A stretch of 33,260 bases of DNA. It comes from an uncultured Pseudomonadota bacterium (GTDB lineage: Bacteria; Pseudomonadota; Gammaproteobacteria; Burkholderiales; SG8-39). The notes beneath the pieces are model-generated. The model worked only from the letters and a program-made list of their open reading frames with translations. It was not told the DNA's origin and ran no database searches. The position numbers and the translations under genes were made by a program. The DNA lies in assembly GCA_903909415.1 (NCBI GenBank), contig CAIVVS010000152.1, forward strand, positions 1 through 33,260, written 5' to 3'. Shown piece after piece: positions 7,818 to 14,680 of this stretch (position 1 is the stretch's first letter; each line of letters begins with the position of its first letter).

Positions 7818-9533
7818 GTGTCGCTGCCCCGCCGGGAGTTCCTCAGGCTGCTCGCGCTGGCCTCCGCGGCGGGCCTGCCCCTGCAGTCGCGCGCCGCGTC
7901 CCGGACTGCCGACGCCGACGCCTCGTTCTACGACCTGCCGCGCTTCGGCAACGTCAGCCTGCTGCACTTCACCGATTGCCACGCGCAGCTGATGCCGGTG
8001 CGCTTCCGCGAGCCGAACGTCAACCTCGGCGTGGGCGCGGGCCGCAACCGCCCGCCGCACCTGGTCGGTGAGGCGCTGCTGCGCGAGTTCCGGCTGCGCC
8101 CCGGCACGCGCGCGGCCCACGCCCTCACCTACCTCGGCTTCGAGCGCGCCTCGCGCCGCTACGGCAAGGTCGGCGGCTTCGCGCACCTGGCCACGCTGGT
8201 GAAGAAACTGCGCGCCGAGCGCCCGGCCAGCCTGCTGCTGGACGGGGGCGACACGCTGCAGGGCTCGGCCACCGCGCTGTGGAGCCGCGGCCAGGACATG
8301 GTGGACGCGGTGCGCCTGCTGGGCGTGGACCTGATGACCGGCCACTGGGAATTCACCTACGGCCAGGACCGGGTCAAGGAAGTGGTGGAGAAGGGCCTGG
8401 GCCGCGTCGAGTTCCTCGCGCAGAACGTCAAGACCAACGACTTCGGCGACCCGGTGTTCAAGGCCTGGACCATGCGCGAGGTCGGCGGCGTGCCGGTCGC
8501 GGTCATCGGCCAGGCCTTCCCGTACACGCCCATCGCCAACCCGCGGTGGATGGTGCCGGACTGGAGTTTCGGCATCGAGGAGGAGCGCATCCAGTCCATC
8601 GCCGACGAGGCGCGCGCCAAGGGCGCGCAGCTGGTGGTGCTGCTGTCGCACAACGGCATGGACGTGGACCTGAAGCTCGCCTCGCGCGTGTCCGGCATCG
8701 ACGCCATCCTCGGCGGGCACACGCACGACGGCATGCCCGGCGCGATCGAGGTCGCCAACCCGCGCGGGCGCACCCTGGTCACCAATGCGGGATCCAACGG
8801 CAAGTTCCTCGGCGTGCTCGACCTCGACGTCAAGGGCGGGCGCCTCGCCGACTACCGCTACCGCCTGCTGCCGGTGTTCTCGCGCCTGCTGCCGGCGGAC
8901 CCGGAGATGGCGGCGCTGATCGAGCGCCACCGCGCGCCGCACCGCGCGAAGCTGGAGGAGAAGCTCGCGACCTGCGATGGCCTGCTGTACCGGCGCGGCA
9001 ACTTCAACGGCAGTTTCGACCAGTTGCTGCTGGACGCGCTGATGGAAGTGCGCGGCGCGCAGGTCGCCTTTTCCCCCGGTTTCCGCTGGGGCACCAGCCT
9101 GCTGCCGGGCGAGTCCATCACCTTCGAGCACCTGATGGACCAGACCGCGATCACCTATCCCTCGACCACGCTCACCGACATGAGCGGGGAGACCATCAAG
9201 ACCGTGCTCGAGGACGTCGCCGACAACCTGTTCAACCCCGACCCGTACTACCAGCAGGGCGGGGACATGGTGCGCGTGGGCGGCCTGACCTACGCGATCG
9301 AGCCGGGCGCGAAGGCCGGCTCGCGTATCAGCGACATGCGCCTGGCCGGCGTGCCGATCGAGGCCGGCAAGGCCTACAAGGTGGCGGGCTGGGCGCCGGT
9401 GGCCGAGGGCGCCAAGGGCGAGCCGGTCTGGGACGTGGTCGCGCCCTGGCTGCGCGCGAAGAAGCGCCTGGCCGCGCCCAGGCTCAACACGCCGCGCCTG
9501 ATCGGCGTCGGCGACAACCGGGGAATCGCATGA
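7818..9533 (+). CDS. soxB: SoxB, dimanganese sulfate thiohydrolase
   Basis: SoxB hydrolyses the SoxY-bound S-sulfonate to release sulfate. This 571-residue protein belongs to the 5'-nucleotidase/calcineurin phosphoesterase fold. It starts with GTG and a twin-arginine signal (LPRREFLRLLALASAAGL). The metal-binding signatures are visible in order: FTDCHAQLMP (D53, H55), DGGDTLQGSA, the SoxB-specific MTGHWEFTYG, LLSHNGMDVD and GGHTHDGMPG. The C-terminal domain has FSPGFRWGTSLLPGESIT. No competing ATG exists nearby, so GTG 7818 is preferred. The stop overlaps the next gene's start (ATGA at 9530-9533), implying translational coupling. Confidence 0.96.
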   Translation: MSLPRREFLRLLALASAAGLPLQSRAASRTADADASFYDLPRFGNVSLLHFTDCHAQLMPVRFREPNVNLGVGAGRNRPPHLVGEALLREFRLRPGTRAAHALTYLGFERASRRYGKVGGFAHLATLVKKLRAERPASLLLDGGDTLQGSATALWSRGQDMVDAVRLLGVDLMTGHWEFTYGQDRVKEVVEKGLGRVEFLAQNVKTNDFGDPVFKAWTMREVGGVPVAVIGQAFPYTPIANPRWMVPDWSFGIEEERIQSIADEARAKGAQLVVLLSHNGMDVDLKLASRVSGIDAILGGHTHDGMPGAIEVANPRGRTLVTNAGSNGKFLGVLDLDVKGGRLADYRYRLLPVFSRLLPADPEMAALIERHRAPHRAKLEEKLATCDGLLYRRGNFNGSFDQLLLDALMEVRGAQVAFSPGFRWGTSLLPGESITFEHLMDQTAITYPSTTLTDMSGETIKTVLEDVADNLFNPDPYYQQGGDMVRVGGLTYAIEPGAKAGSRISDMRLAGVPIEAGKAYKVAGWAPVAEGAKGEPVWDVVAPWLRAKKRLAAPRLNTPRLIGVGDNRGIA

Positions 9534-10072
9534 ACAGCCGAACCAGCGGTCGAATCAGCGGTCGAAAAAGCGTCAGAACAAGCGCCCGAGCCGCCATCGC
9601 CGCGATCGGCATGCTGCTCGCGACGGCAGCCTCCGCGCAGGAAGGCACCTATGCGCTGCGCCAGCTCACGCCGGAGGCCGCGCTCAAGGCGACGCAGGCC
9701 GCGCTCGCGCATTGCCGCGGGCAGGGCTGGCAGGCCGCAGTCGCGGTGGTGGACCGTGGCGGCCTGGTGCAGGCGCTGCTGCGCGACCGGTTCGCGGGCG
9801 CGCACACCGTGGACACGGCGATCAACAAGGCATGGACCGCGGTGAGCTTCCGCACGCCCACCACCGAACTCGCCGCGGAGACCCAGCCGGGCCGCCCTTC
9901 CTCGGGCATACGCAGCCTGCCGCGCGTGGTCGCGGTCGGCGGCGGCCTGGTGATCGACGCCGCCGGCAGCGTGCTCGGTGCGATCGGCGTGTCCGGCGCG
10001 CCCGGTGGCGCCAACGACGATGACTGCGCCCGCGCGGGCATCGCCGCGATCCGCGACCAGATCGACTTCTGA
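9530..10072 (+). CDS. GlcG/HbpS-family periplasmic protein in the sox operon
   Basis: This 180-residue protein has an Arg/Ser-rich n-region and a signal peptide (AAIAAIGMLLATAASAQE). The mature part is a GlcG/HbpS (DUF336) domain: ALKATQAALAHCRGQGWQAAVAVVDRGG, AFRTPT-like SFRTPTTELA, PRVVAVGGGLVI and GAIGVSGAPGGANDDDCARAG. Family members bind haem or small cofactors, and similar genes occur near sox loci; its exact role in thiosulfate oxidation is not established. The start overlaps the soxB stop as ATGA, so expression is coupled to soxB. Residues 1-20 are short Ser-Arg-Gly repeats, probably just a long export n-region. Confidence 0.85.
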   Translation: MNSRTSGRISGRKSVRTSARAAIAAIGMLLATAASAQEGTYALRQLTPEAALKATQAALAHCRGQGWQAAVAVVDRGGLVQALLRDRFAGAHTVDTAINKAWTAVSFRTPTTELAAETQPGRPSSGIRSLPRVVAVGGGLVIDAAGSVLGAIGVSGAPGGANDDDCARAGIAAIRDQIDF

Positions 10073-10077
10073 GCCGC

Positions 10078-11079
10078 GTGGCGGCCCTGCGCATGCGCGT
10101 GTTTTCCGGCATGCCCCTGCGCGCGCTCCTGCTGGCGCTGGTATTCGCGCCAATGGGTACCTTGACCGGCGCGGCGCTGGCCGCCGAGCCCGCGACCATC
10201 GCCATCACCCCGGTGCGCGTCGGCCCGCACAGCTGGTACGTGCAGGGGCGCTCGGGCATGGTGTCCGAGGCCAACCAGGGCTACAACGCCAATGCCGGCT
10301 TCGTGGTCACGCGCGAGGGCGTGGTGGTGTTCGACGTGCTCGGCACCCCGCCGCTGGGCGAGGCCTACCTGAAGGCGATACGCCGCATCACCGCCAAGCC
10401 GGTGAAGCTGGTGGTCATCAGCCATTACCACGCGGACCATTTCTACGGGCTGGCGGCGTTCCGCCGCGCCGGCGCGCGCATCTGGGCGCACCGCGCGGCC
10501 CAGGCCTACCTCGCCTCGGAGGCGCCGGCCGCGCGCCTGGCCGAACGCTGCACCTCGCTCGCCCGCTGGGTGGATTGCGCCACGCCGGTGGTCGCGCCCG
10601 ACCGCTACCTGGACGGCGACGAGCACTTCCGCCTGGGCGGGCTGGACTTCCTGGTGCAGCACGTGGGGCCGGCGCACACGCCCGAGGACCTGATGCTCAC
10701 CGTGCGCCAGGATGGCGTGGCGTTCGTGGGGGACCTGATCTTCGCCGGGCGTGTGCCCTTCGTGGGGGATGCCGACAGCCGCTCTTGGCTGGGCGCGATC
10801 GACAAGCTGCTGGCCTCGCGCCCGCGCGTGCTGGTCACCGGGCACGGCCGGCATTCGGACAAGCCCGGGCAGGACCTGCTGGTGACGCGCGAGTACCTGC
10901 TCTACCTGCGCGATGCGATGGGTGCGGCGGTGCGCGACTTCGTGCCCTTCGAGGAAGCGTTCGCGAAGACCGACTGGTCGCGCTTCTCGCACCTGCCCGC
11001 CTTTGCCGCCGCGAACCGCATCAATGCCTTCGGCACCTACATCCGCATGGAGCAGGAGTCGCTGGCCGCGCCGAAATGA
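10078..11079 (+). CDS. Metallo-beta-lactamase-fold hydrolase, SoxH-like, periplasmic
   Basis: This is a 333-residue MBL-fold protein with a signal peptide (ending near ALAAEPAT). The binuclear zinc site is complete: SHYHADHFYG (H116, H118, D120, H121), GPAHTPEDLM, AFVGDLIFAG and VTGHGRHSDKP. It resembles SoxH and the quinoprotein-associated zinc hydrolases, which are found with sox or alcohol/methanol oxidation genes and have no settled substrate. The GTG at 10078 lies five bases after the preceding stop; an ATG at 10093 is an alternative start without a clear ribosome binding site. It is the last gene of the sox operon before a strong convergent terminator. Confidence 0.83.
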   Translation: MAALRMRVFSGMPLRALLLALVFAPMGTLTGAALAAEPATIAITPVRVGPHSWYVQGRSGMVSEANQGYNANAGFVVTREGVVVFDVLGTPPLGEAYLKAIRRITAKPVKLVVISHYHADHFYGLAAFRRAGARIWAHRAAQAYLASEAPAARLAERCTSLARWVDCATPVVAPDRYLDGDEHFRLGGLDFLVQHVGPAHTPEDLMLTVRQDGVAFVGDLIFAGRVPFVGDADSRSWLGAIDKLLASRPRVLVTGHGRHSDKPGQDLLVTREYLLYLRDAMGAAVRDFVPFEEAFAKTDWSRFSHLPAFAAANRINAFGTYIRMEQESLAAPK

Positions 11080-11083
11080 ACAA

Positions 11084-11119
11084 GGCCCCGCGGGCCGGCA
11101 TGAACCGGCGCGCGGGGCC
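11084..11119. terminator. Bidirectional terminator hairpin between the sox operon and tctC
   Basis: The 15-base arms 11084-11098 and 11105-11119 pair at 14 of 15 positions (one G-G mismatch) around a CATGAA loop. It lies between two convergent operons. The T-rich tail (TTGTTCATTT) is on the reverse strand, so it best serves the leftward tctC transcript; the sox transcript gets the same stem but no T-run. Confidence 0.75.
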
Positions 11120-11136
11120 CGTGTGGGCTGGAAGGC

Positions 11137-12108
11137 TTACTGCGGCTTGATGCCGGCGGCCTTGACCAGCGCCTGGTTGGACGCGGTCTCGTCGCGCACG
11201 TAGGCATCGAACTGCTCGGGCGTGAGCGGCATGGGCTCGGCGCCCAGCTTGAGCAGGCGTTCCTTCACGTCGGGAGACTGCATCGCCTTCACCGTCTCCT
11301 GGTAGATCCTGTTGACGATGTCGCGCGGCGTCTTCGCCGGGGCGAACATGCCCACCCAGAACGTGTAGTCCGAGTTCGGCACGCCGGCCTCGATGGTGGT
11401 GGGCAGGTCCGGCAGCACCGCCGAGCGCCGCGGCGTGCCCACGGCCAGCGCCTGCAGCTTGCCTTCCTTGACCTGCGGCAGCGCCGAGACCACCGGCGAG
11501 AAGTACATGTCCACGCGGCCGGTCATCACCTCGGTCTGGGCCTCGGGCGTGCCCTTGAACGGGATGTGCTCGCCGGTGAAGCCCGCGCCCAGGCGGAAGC
11601 GCTCGGCGTTCAGGTGCGTCGCGCTGCCCAGGCCGGCGGAGGCGTAGTTGACCTTGCCCGGATTGGCCTTGGCGTAGGCGACCAGGTCGCGCACCGACTT
11701 GAAGCTCTTGGACGGCGAGACCACCAGCACGTTGGGCAGCGCGCCCAGCGGGGTGATGGCGGCCAGATCCTTGATCGGGTCGAAGGACAGGTTCTGGTAG
11801 GTCCAGGTGACCACGGTGTGCGAGGACGAGTTCACCAGCAGTGTGTAGCCGTCCGGGTCGGCCTTGGCGACCAGGCCCGCGCCGATGGTGCTGCCGGCGC
11901 CGGGGCGGTTCTCCACCACCACGGTCTGGCCCATGTTCGCGCCCAGCCTGTCGGTGATGGCGCGCGCGGTGATGTCGGTGCCGCTGCCGGGCGTGAACGG
12001 CACCACCACGCGGATGGACTTCGCCGGATAGGCCTGGGCCTGGACTGCGGCGGGCAGCGCCGCGAAAGCGGACACGATCGCCGCCGCAATGATTGCGCGT
12101 TGGTTCAT
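11137..12108 (-). CDS. TctC/Bug-family tripartite tricarboxylate transporter binding protein
   Basis: This is a 323-residue periplasmic solute-binding protein of the TctC (Bug) family, which bind carboxylates or related small acids through two conserved water-bridging loops. It has a signal peptide (cleavage near AVQAQAYP), then IRVVVPFTPGSGTDITAR, VVVENRPGAGSTIG and DGYTLL, which are family signatures. The ATG at 12108 was chosen because an AGGAGG site is seven bases upstream; a GTG six bases earlier overlaps that site. No TctA/TctB membrane subunits are adjacent. It lies 78 bases downstream of the AraC regulator on the same strand, suggesting the two respond to or serve the same ligand. Substrate unknown. 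Confidence 0.9.
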   Translation of the reverse strand: MNQRAIIAAAIVSAFAALPAAVQAQAYPAKSIRVVVPFTPGSGTDITARAITDRLGANMGQTVVVENRPGAGSTIGAGLVAKADPDGYTLLVNSSSHTVVTWTYQNLSFDPIKDLAAITPLGALPNVLVVSPSKSFKSVRDLVAYAKANPGKVNYASAGLGSATHLNAERFRLGAGFTGEHIPFKGTPEAQTEVMTGRVDMYFSPVVSALPQVKEGKLQALAVGTPRRSAVLPDLPTTIEAGVPNSDYTFWVGMFAPAKTPRDIVNRIYQETVKAMQSPDVKERLLKLGAEPMPLTPEQFDAYVRDETASNQALVKAAGIKPQ

Positions 12109-12186
12109 TTGCACTCCTCCTCGTTTGTGTTCTTCCGCGGCCGGCCTGCATGCCGGTCCGCCTGACTTGATCCGCCGCCCGGCCTG

Positions 12187-13083
12187 TCAGCCGAACAACT
12201 CGACGGTCCGCTGGTACTCGCTGGGCGGAATACCGAGATTCTGTCGGAAAAACCGCGTGAAGTGCTGCGGCTCGGAAAATCCCAGTCCGCCGGCCACCTC
12301 GGTGATCGCCACGCCGTCCTGCACCAGCCGTCCGAACGCGGTCTCCATGCGCAGTGCGTTCAGGTAGACCGCCGGGGACACAGCGGTGCAGGCTCGGAAC
12401 AGGTGGAAGAAATGCGGCCTCGACAGGCCGCAGCTGCGCGCAACCGCGTCGAAGGACAGCCCCGCGCCCGGGTCCTGCCGCATCAGCTGCAGCGCGCGGT
12501 TCACGCGCGGGTCCGACAGGCGCCGGAGGTTGGCACGGCGTATCGCCTCGCGCTCGCGCCATGCGGAAAATTCATGCACCACCGACATCGCCAGCTCGCC
12601 CAGCGCTGCTTCCCAGCGTTCGCCGGCGCGCCCGTCCGTGCGCCTGTCCGTGAACTGTTCGCCCGGCACGTGGCCGCCGGGGCGCCCATCCTCCAGCATG
12701 CCCCCGACCAGCCGGTCGGCGAGCAGGCGCACGTGCGGCGGGATCGCGACGCAGGCCTCGGGGAAAAAGCCCTGCAGGCCGGCCACCGCCAGTTGCGGGT
12801 CCAGGGCCTCCAGCCAGGCCGGCTCGATGTACATCACCAGCACCGCCGAGCTGCCCGCGGTGCCGTGGTGGACCTTGGAATGCGGTTCCCAGGCGTTCAC
12901 CAGGACCATGCTGTCGCGCGTCAGCGGCACGCGCTGGCCGCGTACCTCGAAGCTGGTGTCCGCGCCGCTCGCCTTGATCAGCACGTGGCATTGCGGATGC
13001 GCGTGCGTCACCAGGTCCTTGTCCGAGTCCAGCAGCGCGACCCGGCCGAAGCCGCCTTGGCAGAGTCTCAGCGCACAGGTCAC
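12187..13083 (-). CDS. AraC-family transcriptional regulator
   Basis: The product has 298 residues. The N-terminal half looks like a cupin-type effector domain (THAHPQCHVLIKASG, LVNAWEPHSKVHHG). The last ~100 residues carry the two AraC helix-turn-helix motifs: LSFDAVARSCGLSRPHFFHLFRACTAVSPAVYLN, then ITEVAGGLGFSEPQHFTRFFRQNLGIPPSEYQR. It starts with GTG at 13083; no better start is visible. It is divergent from the molybdenum hydroxylase genes across a 223-base gap and leads into tctC on its own strand, which makes it the natural candidate activator of both. The inducer is unknown and presumably is the substrate or an intermediate of that pathway. Confidence 0.9.
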   Translation of the reverse strand: MTCALRLCQGGFGRVALLDSDKDLVTHAHPQCHVLIKASGADTSFEVRGQRVPLTRDSMVLVNAWEPHSKVHHGTAGSSAVLVMYIEPAWLEALDPQLAVAGLQGFFPEACVAIPPHVRLLADRLVGGMLEDGRPGGHVPGEQFTDRRTDGRAGERWEAALGELAMSVVHEFSAWREREAIRRANLRRLSDPRVNRALQLMRQDPGAGLSFDAVARSCGLSRPHFFHLFRACTAVSPAVYLNALRMETAFGRLVQDGVAITEVAGGLGFSEPQHFTRFFRQNLGIPPSEYQRTVELFG

Positions 13084-13306
13084 GGGGAGGAAGTGGGAGG
13101 GTGGGGCAGGGTCGGCGGGGTGGCGCGCACTGCCGGCGTCCGGCGCGCTGTATCAAGCGGCGGATTTTCCTCTATTTTTGCCCTGTTGCACTCAATAATC
13201 AGACTCCCGGGTAGGCGCGGGGCCAGTATCGCGGCTTCGCGGCTTGCCTGTGCCGCGCCTGTGGCCGGACAATCAGCCTTTCCCCAGCAAGTGCAAGGCA
13301 AGCAAC
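13084..13306. promoter_or_regulatory. Divergent control region of the AraC regulator and Mo-hydroxylase cluster
   Basis: This is a 223-base gap between divergent starts. Positions 13150-13204 are AT-rich within GC-rich DNA and include TATTTTTG and TTGCACTCAATAATC, where promoters would be expected; no pair of hexamers stands out in either direction. AraC-type half-sites could not be assigned by eye. AAGGCAAG precedes the GTG start of the first forward gene and acts as a weak ribosome binding site. Confidence 0.45.
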
Positions 13307-14188
13307 GTGAAGCCAGCCCCGTTCGAATACGCGCGCGCCGCCTCCGCGGCCGACGCCGTCGCCCTGCTCGCCGAGCACGGCTCCGACGCCAAGCTGATCG
13401 CAGGTGGCCAGAGCCTGGTGCCGATGATGGCGATGCGCCTGGTGCGCCCGAGCTTCCTGGTCGACATCCGCCAGGCCGCCGAGCTGCGCGCGGTGCGCAT
13501 CGAGGCGACCGAGGCGGTGGTCGGCGCCTGCGTGCGCCAGTGCGACGCGCTGGCCGATACCGCGCTGTGCGCCGCGCTGCCGCTGCTGGAACCGGCGATC
13601 CGCTGGATCGGCCACCTGCAGACGCGCAACCGCGGCACCGTCGGCGGCAGCATCGCGCACGCCGACCCCTGCGCCGAGCTGCCGCTGCTGGCCGCGATGC
13701 TGGAGGCGAAACTGGTGCTGCGCGGCAAGGCCGGGCAGTCCGTGGTCGCGGCGGCGGACTTCTTCACCGGCCCGATGTCCACCGCGCTGGAGCCCGACCA
13801 GTGCATGACCGAGGTGCGCCTGCCGCTTTGGAAAGAGGGCAGGGTTGGCGCGGCCTTCGACGAGGTCAGCATCCGCCACGGCGACTTCGCCATCGTGTCG
13901 GCGGCGGCGCAGGTCGCGCTGGACGCCTCGGGCCAATGCCTCCGCGCGGCGATCGGTTCCGGCGGCGCGGGGCCCGTGCCCATGGCCTTCCCGGCGATCG
14001 CGGCGCAACTGGCGGGGACGAAGCTGGAGGACGCGGCGCTGGATGCGGCCGCCGACGCGGTGTCGCGTGCGGTGGAGCCGGGCGCCGACCTGCATGGCAG
14101 CGTGGCGTACCGGCGGCACCTCGCGAGGGTGCTGACGGCCAGGGTGTTGCGAAGCGCGCGTGCGAACGCGCAGGCTGGGAGCAAGTGA
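13307..14188 (+). CDS. FAD-binding subunit of a molybdenum hydroxylase (CoxM/XdhB-like)
   Basis: This is the FAD subunit (293 residues) of a three-subunit xanthine-dehydrogenase-family enzyme; it passes electrons from the FeS subunit to an acceptor. It shows the two FAD loops of the family, IAGGQSLVPMMAMRL (GGQS at 33-36) and TRNRGTVGGSIAHADPCAELP (TVGGS from 111), and a typical CO_deh_flav C-terminal region (FDEVSIRHGDFAIVSAAAQV, then IGSGGAGPVPM). The family usually begins MKPAPFEYARA, which places the start at GTG 13307; an upstream in-frame extension lacks support. Its stop overlaps the start of the FeS subunit (TGATG), so the subunits are coupled in order M-S-L. Confidence 0.92.
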   Translation: MKPAPFEYARAASAADAVALLAEHGSDAKLIAGGQSLVPMMAMRLVRPSFLVDIRQAAELRAVRIEATEAVVGACVRQCDALADTALCAALPLLEPAIRWIGHLQTRNRGTVGGSIAHADPCAELPLLAAMLEAKLVLRGKAGQSVVAAADFFTGPMSTALEPDQCMTEVRLPLWKEGRVGAAFDEVSIRHGDFAIVSAAAQVALDASGQCLRAAIGSGGAGPVPMAFPAIAAQLAGTKLEDAALDAAADAVSRAVEPGADLHGSVAYRRHLARVLTARVLRSARANAQAGSK

Positions 14189-14679
14189 TGGCTGAACGCG
14201 AGTACGACATCGAACTGACGGTCAACGGGCGCGCCCTGCGCGGCCGCGCCAATGCGCGCCGCTCGCTGGTGGACTTCCTGCGCGAGGACCTGGGACTCAC
14301 CGGCACCCACGTGGGCTGCGAACACGGCATCTGCGGCGCCTGCTCGGTGCTGCTGGATGGTGAGCCGGTGCGCTCCTGCCTGGTGTTCGCCGTGTCCGCC
14401 TCCGGCAGCGCGGTCACCACGGTCGAGGGACTGTGCAAGCCGGATGGCTTCATGGGCGTGCTGCAGGACAGCTTCTGCGAGACCCACGGCCTGCAGTGCG
14501 GCTACTGCACGCCCGGCATGCTCATCGCCGCGCACGGCCTGCTGTCGAAGGAAAAGTCGCCCGACGAGGCCACCATTCGCGATGCGATCGGCGGGAACCT
14601 GTGCCGCTGCACCGGCTACCAGCAGATCGTGCAGGCGGTGCAGCTCGCCGCGCGCCGCATCCAGGCCGGGGAGTCCTGA
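14188..14679 (+). CDS. 2Fe-2S subunit of the molybdenum hydroxylase (CoxS/XdhC-type small subunit)
   Basis: The 163-residue protein carries two [2Fe-2S] clusters that wire the Mo centre to FAD. The plant-type ferredoxin cluster is GCEHGICGACSVLLDGEPVRSC (C44, C49, C52, C64), written here as positions because the spacing C-x4-C-x2-C-x11-C is exact. The second, all-helical domain has C104-x2-C107 (QCGYC) and C139-x-C141 (LCRC). All eight cysteines are present. It starts by overlapping the FAD subunit stop and ends one base before the large subunit start. Confidence 0.96.
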   Translation: MAEREYDIELTVNGRALRGRANARRSLVDFLREDLGLTGTHVGCEHGICGACSVLLDGEPVRSCLVFAVSASGSAVTTVEGLCKPDGFMGVLQDSFCETHGLQCGYCTPGMLIAAHGLLSKEKSPDEATIRDAIGGNLCRCTGYQQIVQAVQLAARRIQAGES

Positions 14680-14680
14680 C

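Noticed and set aside
7173..9131. Long open frame on the reverse strand across soxX and soxB
   Set aside because: Its composition is the antisense of a high-GC gene (rich in R, H, A, V), with no motif, and the forward strand encodes clear SoxX and SoxB.
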